Of a stretch of 64,000 bases of DNA, positions 34,459 to 43,062 are shown in pieces. Positions within the stretch are counted from its first letter, which is position 1. Every line of letters starts with the position of its first letter. The notes below the pieces were generated by a model. It saw nothing but the letters and a program-made list of their open reading frames with translations, searched no databases and was not told the DNA's origin. This DNA comes from Burkholderia cepacia GG4. Lineage in GTDB: Bacteria; Pseudomonadota; Gammaproteobacteria; Burkholderiales; Burkholderiaceae. Both the position numbers and the translations under genes were made by a program. Location: NCBI RefSeq assembly GCF_000292915.1, contig NC_018513.1, positions 1 to 64,000 of the forward strand, written 5' to 3'.

Positions 34459-35828
34459 GCGCGTCGCCCCTCCGGCGCGGGCACGGCCGCAAGCGGTCGA
34501 TGCCGCGGATCGCACGCGATCGCGGCTACGTCCGCGTCGCCGAGCGTGCCGAGCGCGGCGGACAGCTGCAGCCGCGCACGCAGGTAGCGATAGCGCGCGT
34601 CGGCGAGATCGCGGATTGCCTCGAAATACCGCTGCTCCGCATTGAGTTCGTCGATCTGCGTGCGCAGGCCGACGCCGCGCCCCACTCGCGTCGACTTCAC
34701 CTTGCTGTCGGCCGATGCGAGCGCGCGTTCGCGCGCCCGCATCAGCGCAAGGCCGTTCGTGATACCGAGATGCGCGGTGCGCGCCAACTCGCGTGCCTTG
34801 CGACGGGCATCCTCGAGCGCCTCGAGAGACTGGCTGCGGCGCCGGTATGCTTCGCGCGACACCGACAGCGGGCCGCCTCCCGCGAAGAGCGGGATCGTGA
34901 CGGTCACGCCGATCATGGTCGAGCGGGTTTTCGACGTCGTGCCGAATACCTGGTCCCAGACGTTTTCATTGGCGCCGCGGCTCCACTGGGTGCCGTAGCT
35001 CGCCTGCAGGTTGACAACCGGCAAATGTGCGCCGGTCGCCGCGACGATGTCGGCCTTCGACCGGTCGACCGCCTTCTCGGCGATGCGCACGTCGAGGTTT
35101 TCGCGCGCGGCTTCGTCCATCGCGCTCACGAGGTCGACGGGCATCGCCTGCGGCACGCATTGCCATGCGATCTGCGCGAGATCGTCGGCGGGCAGACCGG
35201 TCAACCGTCGAAATGTACCGCGCGCGACCTCCAGGTCACTTTGCGCTGCAATCCTGCGAGCGAGCGCGTCGTCCCGATTCGCCTGTGCCTCGTCGATGTC
35301 GGTGCGCGTGCCGTCGCCGACCTTCAATGCCGCCTGTGCCTGGTCGAGCTGCTTCTGGAAGGCGTGCTGGGCCGTGTCGGCGGCTTGCAGGACTTCTCGC
35401 GTGTACAGCACCTCAAAGTAGGCATCGGATACATCGGTGACGAGCGTCTGGCTGGCCTTCTCGTAGTCGACGTCGGCCTGGCCGGCGAGCGCGTTGCCGC
35501 GCTGAAAGTCGGCCATGCGGTTCATGTCGAACAGGGGCTGCGTGATGCTTGCAACCGCGCTGTGGCGGCGGACGGCGGCCGCATAGGCGGCCGTCGGTTG
35601 ATCCTGCCTGATGTAGTCGCCTTCAAGCTGCGCACGCGGCAGCAGGCCGGCGAGACCCTGCCAGCGCTTTTCGCGGCCGGCCAGTTGCGCATCGTGCGCA
35701 GCGGCGATTCCCGCGTCGAAACCGCGGGCTGCGTGTACCGCGTTGAGCAGGTCCACGGCGGCCGCCGGCCACGCTGCCGCGAGAGATCCAAGCGCGGCAG
35801 CGAGCCGCAACGTACCAATAGAAATCAT
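34455..35828 (-). CDS. TolC-like outer-membrane channel of the bacteriocin exporter
   Basis: A 457-residue outer-membrane efflux protein with a signal peptide (MISIGTLRLAAALGSLAAAW, cleavage after AAA near residue 24). It has the duplicated TolC pattern of two beta-barrel strand pairs and long helices (ITQPLFDMNRMADF and VTIPLFAGGGPLSV are the paired strand-helix junctions). The ATG follows AAGGCAG. It is the first gene of the exporter operon, so the locus encodes its own channel rather than borrowing the housekeeping TolC as microcin V does. Confidence 0.92.
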   Translation of the reverse strand: MISIGTLRLAAALGSLAAAWPAAAVDLLNAVHAARGFDAGIAAAHDAQLAGREKRWQGLAGLLPRAQLEGDYIRQDQPTAAYAAAVRRHSAVASITQPLFDMNRMADFQRGNALAGQADVDYEKASQTLVTDVSDAYFEVLYTREVLQAADTAQHAFQKQLDQAQAALKVGDGTRTDIDEAQANRDDALARRIAAQSDLEVARGTFRRLTGLPADDLAQIAWQCVPQAMPVDLVSAMDEAARENLDVRIAEKAVDRSKADIVAATGAHLPVVNLQASYGTQWSRGANENVWDQVFGTTSKTRSTMIGVTVTIPLFAGGGPLSVSREAYRRRSQSLEALEDARRKARELARTAHLGITNGLALMRARERALASADSKVKSTRVGRGVGLRTQIDELNAEQRYFEAIRDLADARYRYLRARLQLSAALGTLGDADVAAIACDPRHRPLAAVPAPEGRRA

Positions 35829-36351
35829 CTGCCTTGATGCACCGGACGCCGGACAAACCGGGACGATCCGTTCGCCACTCGTTCCTGGGAAGCGAGCAAT
35901 TCTCGGGCAGTGCGAGTCGACCCGATATCGCCGTTCGTCCAATTTTCGGCTGGTCCTTGCAAGGTTGCGAGGAACGGAATGCGACCGAGCAGCGAGCTGA
36001 AGTAACGGCACGCTGTGCGAAGCACAGTCATGTTCGTTACTGCAATGGAGAACACTGAAGAAATCGGGTTGGTGCGAAATGCCGCCGGATCTACAGCTTG
36101 ACAGGCCTCACCAGTTGCGCTGGCAGCACGAGTGCTCTCATGTTCGTAGCAATCAACGTCGTGTCTGAGCAACCCCAGCGAAAATTGGATGTTTCGCTAT
36201 AGATTCGATGTTTATTTGGGAATATTTCCAAGTGTGGGCAGCGTTGCACTTGCCTATTTTCCGTAAATGTGAGAGTTGATTTTTATTTCGCTCTCATCGA
36301 CCGAATCGTTAATTCATGGTGAGGGGGCGACGTTTTTGGAGGTGGCGCCGC
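35829..36351. other. divergent intergenic region, becoming AT-rich toward 36351
   Basis: About 520 bases between the exporter operon (leftward) and the JmjC-like gene (rightward). GC content drops markedly after about 36170. It should hold the promoters of both transcription units, but no element matches consensus well enough to name. Confidence 0.5.
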
Positions 36352-36897
36352 ATGACTGAATTGAATATGAATGCCGGCCATTTTGTTGAAAACTATTTCG
36401 ACGAACGTCCCGTTATATTTGAGGAAGCATTGCGAAATAATTTTTTGTCGTGGGATGAGATATCGGAGGCGATATATATTTGTGAATCGGTGACTCAGTG
36501 GCCGAGATTAAATAGGGGAGGGTTTTTTGATGAATCGAAATATATCGAAAACTGCGGCGAGTCGGGGCAGGTCAGACGTAGACTTGACAAGAGCGCGCTA
36601 TACGACGAACTTTGTAATGGAACAACCCTGGTATTCAATCGAATGGAGTTGGCATCATATAAAGTCAGGTTGATATATAAAGCGATATCGAGGTTTGTTG
36701 GTGAACATGCTGTTGCGAATGGATGTATCACATTTGGAAAGGATGGGTCATTTGGAAAGCACTGGGGCACGCAATATGATTTAATTAAATACATCATCGA
36801 CTGGATTTCCAGAAACAAAATGGAGGTCAACGATATAACCATGTACAACGCCATGAGCGACTTTAACAACCAAGGAAACGAAGCAGATGGTCAGTGA
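36352..36897 (+). CDS. truncated/degenerate JmjC (cupin-like) hydroxylase-type protein
   Basis: A 181-residue AT-rich gene. The start HFVENYFDERPVIFEEALR matches the N-terminus of JmjC/cupin_4 oxygenases (FLENYW-KRPLL pattern). NGTTLVFNRMELAS corresponds to their TLVLNR segment, and KDGSFGKHWGTQYD aligns with the metal-binding block usually read as FGPHWDTHDVF. Here the first His is kept, but the Asp and second His are Gly and Gln. The protein ends about 40 residues later instead of continuing through the cupin barrel, so iron binding is probably lost. The ATG follows GGAGGTG; a longer frame starts at 36316. Family assignment is by eye and tentative. Confidence 0.6.
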   Translation: MTELNMNAGHFVENYFDERPVIFEEALRNNFLSWDEISEAIYICESVTQWPRLNRGGFFDESKYIENCGESGQVRRRLDKSALYDELCNGTTLVFNRMELASYKVRLIYKAISRFVGEHAVANGCITFGKDGSFGKHWGTQYDLIKYIIDWISRNKMEVNDITMYNAMSDFNNQGNEADGQ

Positions 36898-37037
36898 TTT
36901 TTGATGGCGCCGCTCACTTTAGAGTGCCCAGCAGAGGCGGGCAGGAGTTTGCCGCAAATCTCAAGTGCTTCATTTTTTGAATATTTTGTTGGCGAGTTTT
37001 GTCTGGAAATTGTTCCTTGAGTGAGCGGCGAATTGCA

Positions 37038-37526
37038 ATGAAAAACGGTCACGACAACAGCGTGATTCACGCTATCTCACACAGCCCGGCGCTCGTTTCG
37101 GCGCTTCTGACTTGGGCTCTCACGTACATTTCCGGCATTTTTGTCTGGGGTGCCCAATTCGTATTCGAACGCCCATTCGGACCGTCTTCCAGTGTGCTAC
37201 CGGAAATAATGCGGTACGGCCTACTGACTCGCCTGCTTGTCGGCTCACTTGTTGCGCCGATAGTGGAAACATTTCTTTTCCAGTTGCTGCCCATTCGGTT
37301 GATTCGGCGGGTGCCCGGAGCGAGTGTTTGGACAGCCATCAGCGCTTCAACTCTTGTGTTCGGTGCAACGCACGGCTACAGCGTCCTGTATGTGACAGTC
37401 GCTTTATGGGGCGGGCTGGTCTTCGCAACGGTCTTCGTGCTGCGTGATCACCCCGGTGGCCGTCCCTTTCTGGTTGTCGCCACTGCCCATGCCGCCCGCA
37501 ACACGCTGGCGAGCATCCTCATCTGA
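37038..37526 (+). CDS. CPBP-family intramembrane protease-like protein (bacteriocin immunity candidate)
   Basis: A 162-residue membrane protein with four hydrophobic segments. CPBP (CAAX/Abi) motifs are recognisable. Motif 1, usually EExxxR, appears as VETFLFQ (near residues 76-82), keeping the first Glu but with Thr and Gln at the other positions. Motif 2 is FGATH (near 112), and the final motif is AHAARN (near 150). CPBP/Abi proteins are frequent self-immunity factors in class II bacteriocin loci. Its position next to the exporter operon makes it the best immunity candidate here; this is inference. It converges with fliR. Confidence 0.75.
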   Translation: MKNGHDNSVIHAISHSPALVSALLTWALTYISGIFVWGAQFVFERPFGPSSSVLPEIMRYGLLTRLLVGSLVAPIVETFLFQLLPIRLIRRVPGASVWTAISASTLVFGATHGYSVLYVTVALWGGLVFATVFVLRDHPGGRPFLVVATAHAARNTLASILI

Positions 37527-37637
37527 AGCGATCGAGTCTCGCCACCAAATACCGGATGAAAAGACCCTGAATCCCCCCCTGAATCTCGATGAATTGGCTT
37601 CGGCGGCACCCGGGCCTCGTGACGAATGACCCGCGCA

Positions 37638-38420
37638 TCACCGCCAGCCGACCAGCACCCTTCCCATCGCGTCGAGCCCCATGGCGAACAGGTGTGACAC
37701 GAACGGCACGAGGTTCGGGATCATCAGTTGCACGAGCAACAGCCCGACCAGCATCGTGACGGGAAAGCCGATCTGGAAGATGCCGATCTGCGGCGCCGCG
37801 CGGTTCAGGATCCCGAGCGCGAGGTTCGCGATCAGCAGCGCCGCGACCACCGGCAGCGCGAGCAGCAGCCCCATCTCGAACACGGTCGCGCCGAACGCGG
37901 CGAGCGTGCGCCAGCCGGGCGCGTGAAGCAAATCGGCCGACACCGGCAGCGACTGGAACGACGCGGCCAGCGCCGCGAACACCTGCAGGTGGCCGTCCAC
38001 CGCGAGGAACGCGAGCATCGCAATTGCGTTCAGGAAGCGGCCCATCACGGGCGTCGCGCCGCTCGAATGCGGGTCGAAGAAGGTCGCGAAGCCGAGCCCC
38101 ATCGACAGGCCGATGAAGTCGCCGGCCGCCTCGACGGCCGCGAACACGAGCTGCATCGTGAAGCCCAGCGCGGCGCCGATCAGGAACTGCGTGACAACGA
38201 TCCAGATACCCTGCGCGGAGAACACGGTGACGGCCGGCATCGCGCCGAGCGTCGGCGCGACGACCAGCGCCATGAACGCGGCGATGCCGATCTTCACGCG
38301 CACCGGCACGGCCGCGTGGCCGACCACGGGCGCCGTCGCGACGAGCGCGAGCATGCGCACGAACGGCCACAGGAAGGCGGTCAGCCAGCCGTTGAGCTGC
38401 GCGTAGGTAACCGAGAACAT
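37638..38420 (-). CDS. fliR: flagellar export apparatus protein FliR
   Basis: A 260-residue inner-membrane protein of the flagellar type III export gate, with about six hydrophobic helices. The start MFSVTYAQLNGWLTAFLWPF and blocks such as GLSMGLGFATFFDP are typical of FliR. It is the last gene of the fliLMNOPQR run and ends 112 bp before the convergent CPBP gene. Confidence 0.95.
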   Translation of the reverse strand: MFSVTYAQLNGWLTAFLWPFVRMLALVATAPVVGHAAVPVRVKIGIAAFMALVVAPTLGAMPAVTVFSAQGIWIVVTQFLIGAALGFTMQLVFAAVEAAGDFIGLSMGLGFATFFDPHSSGATPVMGRFLNAIAMLAFLAVDGHLQVFAALAASFQSLPVSADLLHAPGWRTLAAFGATVFEMGLLLALPVVAALLIANLALGILNRAAPQIGIFQIGFPVTMLVGLLLVQLMIPNLVPFVSHLFAMGLDAMGRVLVGWR

Positions 38421-38448
38421 CGCGGTCGAAACGTGCCGTGCGCGCCGG

Positions 38449-38721
38449 TCAGCCGGCGCCGAGCGTCGCGACGTGCAGCAGCGTCTGCCGCAGGTAGTCG
38501 AGCATCGTCGTCAGCATCCACGGGCCGGCGATCACCAGCGTCGCGGCCACCGCGAGCAGCTTCGGGATGAACGACAGCGTCGATTCGTTGATCTGCGTCG
38601 CGGCCTGGAACAGGCTCACGACGAGGCCGACCACAAGTGCGACCAGCAGCAGCGGGGCGGAGAGCAGCAGGCCGACCACCATTGCCTGGTGCGCCAGCGT
38701 CATCACCTGTTCGGGCGTCAT
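38449..38721 (-). CDS. fliQ: flagellar export apparatus protein FliQ
   Basis: A 90-residue protein with two transmembrane helices (VVGLLLSAPLLLVALVVGLV and KLLAVAATLVIAGPWML), the standard FliQ size. It packs with FliP and FliR to form the export gate. It lies between fliP and fliR with short gaps (16 and 28 bp). Confidence 0.95.
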   Translation of the reverse strand: MTPEQVMTLAHQAMVVGLLLSAPLLLVALVVGLVVSLFQAATQINESTLSFIPKLLAVAATLVIAGPWMLTTMLDYLRQTLLHVATLGAG

Positions 38722-38737
38722 CGCGCGATTCCTCCGC

Positions 38738-39499
38738 TTACGTGAAGCTCTGCGCGAGCGAGCCGATCAGGAGCTGCCAGCCGTCGACCAGTACGAACAG
38801 CATCAGCTTGAACGGCAGCGACACCGTGGACGGCGACACCATCATCATCCCCATCGACATCAGCACGCTCGCGACGACCATGTCGATAATCAGGAACGGG
38901 ATGAAGATCGTGAAGCCGATCTGGAAGCCGGTCTTCAGCTCGCTCGTGACGAACGCGGGCACCAGCAGCGACAGCGGCACGTCTTCCGGGCCCTGCATCG
39001 GCGCGGCCTTTGAGATCTTCGCGAACAGCGCGAGATCGGTCTCGCGGGTCTGCTTCAGCATGAAGGTCTTGAACGGTGCGACGCCGCGCTGAACGGCCTG
39101 CTCCATCGGCATCGAGCCGTCGGAGAACGGCTTGTAGCCGTCGGTGTAGGCGCGGTCGAGCACCGGCGACATCACGAAGAAGGTCAGGAACATCGCGAGG
39201 CCGACCAGCACCTGGTTCGGCGGCGTCGTCGCGGTGCCGAGCGCCTGGCGCAGCAGCGACAGCACGATGATGATGCGCGTGAAGCTCGTCATCATCAGCA
39301 GCATCGCTGGCAGGAACGACAGCATCGTGAGCAGCAGCATCGTCTGCACGCTCAGCGAATAGGTAGTGCCGCCGTTCGGGCCCGGGCTCGTGTTGAACGC
39401 GGGCAGGCCGGCCGCCTGCGCGCACGCGAGCGCGGGAGCGAGGCCGAGGATCAGCACGGGCGCGAAGCGCGCCGCGCGACGCAGGAATTGGTGTTTCAT
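38738..39499 (-). CDS. fliP: flagellar export apparatus protein FliP
   Basis: A 253-residue protein with a cleavable signal peptide ([18 protein letters not shown]) and the conserved FliP blocks [36 protein letters not shown] and [20 protein letters not shown]. It forms the core of the export gate with FliQ and FliR. The ATG encoding MKHQFLRR is preferred; the reading frame is open nine codons further upstream. Confidence 0.95.
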   Translation of the reverse strand: MKHQFLRRAARFAPVLILGLAPALACAQAAGLPAFNTSPGPNGGTTYSLSVQTMLLLTMLSFLPAMLLMMTSFTRIIIVLSLLRQALGTATTPPNQVLVGLAMFLTFFVMSPVLDRAYTDGYKPFSDGSMPMEQAVQRGVAPFKTFMLKQTRETDLALFAKISKAAPMQGPEDVPLSLLVPAFVTSELKTGFQIGFTIFIPFLIIDMVVASVLMSMGMMMVSPSTVSLPFKLMLFVLVDGWQLLIGSLAQSFT

Positions 39500-39535
39500 C
39501 GGAATGCAGGAACGGAAAGAGGGCACGACGCCATG

Positions 39536-40084
39536 TCAGCGGTCCTTGCCGCGTCCGAAGCGCTTCGCGGCTTCGCCCGCGAGCGCGTCGCGAAACCGTG
39601 CGCCGAAGGTGCCGGGCTGGCCGCGTTCGGCCGAGGCGGCGCCGGCGGGGGCGTCGGTCGAAGCCGCAGCCGCAGCCGAGCCGGCCGGCAGCGTATGCAG
39701 CAGCCGCACGTTGCCCGGCGCGACGCCGAGCACAAGCCAGGTATCGCCGATCTCCACGATCGTCGCGCTTTCCTTCGCGCCGAGCCCGACGCTCGACACG
39801 ACCTTCAGCGGGCCGCCGCGCCGCGCGGGCTGGAACCCGAAGCGGCGCGCAAGCCACGCGCAGCCGAACACGAGGCCGATCACGACCGCGAGCCCGACCA
39901 GCGTCTGCAGCACGGCGCCGACGCCGAGCGACGGCGCGGCCGACCCGACCATCACGCCCGACGCGATCGCGCCGGCGTTGTTCACCGCGTTCATGTCGGC
40001 GGCGCCGGCCGGCGCGCACGCGAGCGACGCGGCGATGGCCACCGCCGCCGCGATTGCGCGGCGGCCGGGCGTCGCGACGTTCAT
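39536..40084 (-). CDS. fliO: flagellar biosynthesis protein FliO
   Basis: A 182-residue protein with a signal-like N-terminus, a transmembrane helix (LQTLVGLAVVIGLVFGCAWL, about residues 60-80) and a small cytoplasmic domain (LKVVSSVGLGAKESATIVEI, GDTWLVLGVAPGNVRLLH) typical of FliO, the FliP assembly factor. Its ATG overlaps the fliN stop as ATGA. Confidence 0.9.
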   Translation of the reverse strand: MNVATPGRRAIAAAVAIAASLACAPAGAADMNAVNNAGAIASGVMVGSAAPSLGVGAVLQTLVGLAVVIGLVFGCAWLARRFGFQPARRGGPLKVVSSVGLGAKESATIVEIGDTWLVLGVAPGNVRLLHTLPAGSAAAAASTDAPAGAASAERGQPGTFGARFRDALAGEAAKRFGRGKDR

Positions 40085-40572
40085 CGATTCAGCTTCCGGA
40101 TACGTTCGGCCGGCGTGATGATGTCGGTCAGCCGGATGCCGAACTTGTCGTTGACGACCACGACCTCGCCCTGCGCGATCAGGCAGCCGTTCACGAGCAC
40201 GTCCATCGGCTCGCCGGCGAGGCCGTCGAGCTCGACGACCGAACCCTGCGCGAGCTGCAGCAGGTTGCGGATCGCGATCTTCGTGCGGCCGAGTTCCACG
40301 GTCATCTTGACCGGGATGTCGAGAATCATCTCGATGTCGTTGTGCGTCGAGCTGGCCGCCGCCTTCGACAGCGGCTGGAACACGCCCGCGCCGGTCGCGC
40401 CTGCCTGCACCGGCTGCTGGTTCTGCTCGGCGAGCGCGGCAGCCCAGTCGTCCATGCCCGGATCTTCTTCCGCGGCGGCGGGTGCCGCCAGCGCGGCCGC
40501 GGCCGATTCCGCGAGCGCCGCGTCGGCGAGCGCCTGCGGGTCGAGTTCGGGCGTCGGGTTCAGCTCACTCAT
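40081..40572 (-). CDS. fliN: flagellar motor switch protein FliN
   Basis: A 163-residue C-ring protein. The N-terminal 75 residues are Ala/Gln-rich and poorly conserved. The C-terminal SpoA domain (about 85-160: DIEMILDIPVKMTVELGRTK, then AQGSVVELDGLAGEPMDVLV) is classical. The ATG encoding MSELNPT follows AAGGTGGAT inside the end of fliM (8-bp overlap); a GTG two codons upstream is less likely. Confidence 0.95.
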   Translation of the reverse strand: MSELNPTPELDPQALADAALAESAAAALAAPAAAEEDPGMDDWAAALAEQNQQPVQAGATGAGVFQPLSKAAASSTHNDIEMILDIPVKMTVELGRTKIAIRNLLQLAQGSVVELDGLAGEPMDVLVNGCLIAQGEVVVVNDKFGIRLTDIITPAERIRKLNR

Positions 40573-41563
40573 ATCCACCTTCCTTCATCGTTTCGCCCGC
40601 GCTGATCATCTTCTGCACGCGCAACGCATATTGACCATTGAAAATGCCGTAGCCGCATTCCATCACCGGCACGCCGTCGACCTTCGCGGTGATCGTTTCC
40701 GCGATTTCCAGCGGCAGCACGTCGCCCGCGCGCAGGTTCAGGATCTTCTCGAACGTCGACGGGATCTCGGCGAGATCCGCGCTCAGCTCGACCTCGGCCG
40801 ACTGCACCTGCTGCGACAGCACGCGCACCCAGCGGCGGTCGACTTCGAGCGCCTCGCCCTGGATCGGCGAGCTCAGTACGTCGCGGATCGGCTCGATCAT
40901 CGAGTACGGCATGCAGATGTGCAGGGTGCCGCCCGTCGGCCCGAACTCGATCGAGAACTGCGTGACGATCACGATCTCGTTCGGCGTCGCGACGTTCGCG
41001 AACTGCGTGTGCATCTCCGAGCGCACGAATTCGAACTGCAGCGGCCGCACGCTCTTCCACGCGGTCGTGTAGTGCTCGAACACGAGGTTCAGCAGCCTGC
41101 CGATGATCCGCTGCTCGGTGGCCGTGAAATCGCGGCCCTCGACGCGCGTGTGAAAGCGCCCGTCGCCGCCGAACAGGTTGTCGACGACGAAGAACACGAG
41201 GTTCGGGTCGAACACGAACAGCGACGTGCCGCGCAACGGCTTCACGTGCACCAGGTTCAGGTTCGTCGGGATCGGCAGGTTGCGGGTGAACTCGCTGTAC
41301 TTCTGCACCTTCACCTGGCTCACGGAGATTTCCGCCGTGCGCCGCATGAAGTTGAAGATGCCGATCCGCAGCAAGCGCGCGAAGCGGTCGTTGATGATCT
41401 CGAGGCCGGGCATCCGGCCGCGGACGATCCGCTCCTGCGTCGCGATGTTGTAGGGGCGGACGCCCGACGTGTCGCGCTTCTCGTCGACCGTGTCGGTTTC
41501 GCCCGTGACGCCCTTGAGGAGGGCATCGACCTCCTCCTGGGACATGAACTCCTGGTGGCCCAT
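40565..41563 (-). CDS. fliM: flagellar motor switch protein FliM
   Basis: A 332-residue C-ring protein. The N-terminal CheY-P-binding segment (MSQEEVDALLKGVTGE) is followed by the middle CheC-like domain with GGxG-like elements (DNLFGGDGRF) and a C-terminal SpoA domain (about 245-320). It interacts with FliG and FliN to set the direction of rotation. Overlaps fliN by 8 bp. Confidence 0.96.
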   Translation of the reverse strand: MGHQEFMSQEEVDALLKGVTGETDTVDEKRDTSGVRPYNIATQERIVRGRMPGLEIINDRFARLLRIGIFNFMRRTAEISVSQVKVQKYSEFTRNLPIPTNLNLVHVKPLRGTSLFVFDPNLVFFVVDNLFGGDGRFHTRVEGRDFTATEQRIIGRLLNLVFEHYTTAWKSVRPLQFEFVRSEMHTQFANVATPNEIVIVTQFSIEFGPTGGTLHICMPYSMIEPIRDVLSSPIQGEALEVDRRWVRVLSQQVQSAEVELSADLAEIPSTFEKILNLRAGDVLPLEIAETITAKVDGVPVMECGYGIFNGQYALRVQKMISAGETMKEGGYE

Positions 41564-41585
41564 GCGCGCTCCTTTTGCGGCCGCG

Positions 41586-42089
41586 TTACTGGACGACGAA
41601 TTCGGTGAACAGCACGTCGTCGACCTTCGCGCGCTGATTGCCCGGCTGCGTCGGCTGCTCGATCAGGTCCCGCAGTTCCTTCGCGAGTGCATGCTTGCCG
41701 TCCGGCGTCGCGAGCTCCTCGGGATGCTTGTTCGACAGCGCGAGCAGGATCCGGCTGCGGATTTCCGGCATCCGCGCGGTCAGCTGCTCCTGCGCCTTCG
41801 GGTCGGTGAGCTTCAGCGACAGGCCGACGCGCAGGTAGTGCTGCGCGCCGTCGTCAGACTGCAGGTTCACGGTCAGCGGGTCGAGCGGGAAGAACACCGG
41901 CGCGGCGAGCGGCGCCGGTTCGGCGGGCGCGCTCGCATGGCCGACGCCCGCCTTGCTCAGGAACACGTACATGCCGCCCGCGGCGGCAGCCGCCGCGCCC
42001 AGCGCGATGACGGCGATGAGCGCGATGCGCTTGAACTTGCCGGACGAAGCCGGCCTGTCGGCAGTCGGGTTTGCGGTCGTGGAGGCCAT
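41586..42089 (-). CDS. fliL: flagellar basal-body protein FliL
   Basis: A 167-residue single-pass membrane protein: short cytoplasmic tail, transmembrane helix near residues 20-42 (IALIAVIALGAAAAAAGG), low-complexity linker and a periplasmic stomatin-like domain ending LFTEFVVQ. It sits with the stator and supports torque. It is the first gene of the fliL-R run. The ATG encoding MASTTANP is chosen; an ATG 11 codons upstream is possible and neither has a clear ribosome site. Confidence 0.9.
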   Translation of the reverse strand: MASTTANPTADRPASSGKFKRIALIAVIALGAAAAAAGGMYVFLSKAGVGHASAPAEPAPLAAPVFFPLDPLTVNLQSDDGAQHYLRVGLSLKLTDPKAQEQLTARMPEIRSRILLALSNKHPEELATPDGKHALAKELRDLIEQPTQPGNQRAKVDDVLFTEFVVQ

Positions 42090-42326
42090 GTGAATGCGTG
42101 CGTGATGTCTCGTAGCATGCATTGTTCGGCATCCGGGCCGAGCCCGATGGGCGGAAAAGAGGGGGGATTTGCGGCTATCTCAGCCGATTGTCGGCCGGGT
42201 GTCGGCTCGATGCAGGGTAGGAACGGCGGGGGAAACGACCGGGCGGGGCGGGGGGCGGTCGGCGGGAGCCGGGCCGCCAGGCGGGGCGGGTGGGCACGGC
42301 GGGGGGCGGCGCCCGCCCGCGCACCG

Positions 42327-43049
42327 TCAGATCGGCAGAAGCGACAGGAGCGGCGCGATCAGCACCATCGCGACGCCCGCGATCATCATCGTCAGGCTCG
42401 ACACGACGCCTTCCTCGTTCCCGATTTCGCGCGCCTTCGCGGTGCCCACGCCGTGCGCGGCCGCGCCGAACAGCGCGCCGCGCGCGAGCCGCGTGCGCAT
42501 CGGCACGAGCGCGAGCACGATCTCGCCGAGCAGCATCCCGCAGATGCCGGTTGCGATCACGAACAGCGCGGTGAGGTCCTTCGGCGCATGGATCTTGTCG
42601 GACACGGCGAGCGCGAACGGGGTCGATACGGAGCGCGTCATCAGCGAGCGCTGCAGCTCGGGCGACAGGTGCAGCAGCTTCGCGAGCAGCAGCGAACCGC
42701 ACACGCCCGCGCCGATCCCGACCGCGACGCCGACCGACAGCGACAGCCAGTGGCGGCGGATCAGGTCGCGATACTCGTAGATCGGCACCGCGAACGCGAT
42801 CGTGGCCGGGCCGAGCAGCCACATCAGCCAGCGCGTGTCGCGGAAATAGACCGAATACGGGATGCCGGTCAGCACGACGAGCAGCACCAGCACGCCCGGC
42901 ACGAACACGAGCGGCGAGAACAGCAGCGTCTTCTTGTACGCATAGAGCCGCTTCGACGCGAAATACAGTACGACCGTCAGCACGAAGCAGCCGACGGAGA
43001 TCGCGGTATTCACCTGGTCGGCGGACAGGTTCGACAGCAGCGCAAGCAT
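42327..43049 (-). CDS. lrgB: LrgB family murein-hydrolase-regulator / CidB-like membrane protein
   Basis: A 240-residue membrane protein with several hydrophobic helices and the LrgB signature (LSLSVGVAVGIGAGVCGSLL, LMTRSVSTPFALAVSD, ALFGAAAHGVGTAKAREIGN). LrgB/PlsE proteins act with LrgA in transport linked to autolysis or small carboxylates. It follows lrgA closely on the same strand. Confidence 0.92.
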   Translation of the reverse strand: MLALLSNLSADQVNTAISVGCFVLTVVLYFASKRLYAYKKTLLFSPLVFVPGVLVLLVVLTGIPYSVYFRDTRWLMWLLGPATIAFAVPIYEYRDLIRRHWLSLSVGVAVGIGAGVCGSLLLAKLLHLSPELQRSLMTRSVSTPFALAVSDKIHAPKDLTALFVIATGICGMLLGEIVLALVPMRTRLARGALFGAAAHGVGTAKAREIGNEEGVVSSLTMMIAGVAMVLIAPLLSLLPI

Positions 43050-43062
43050 CGCAGGCTCCGGC

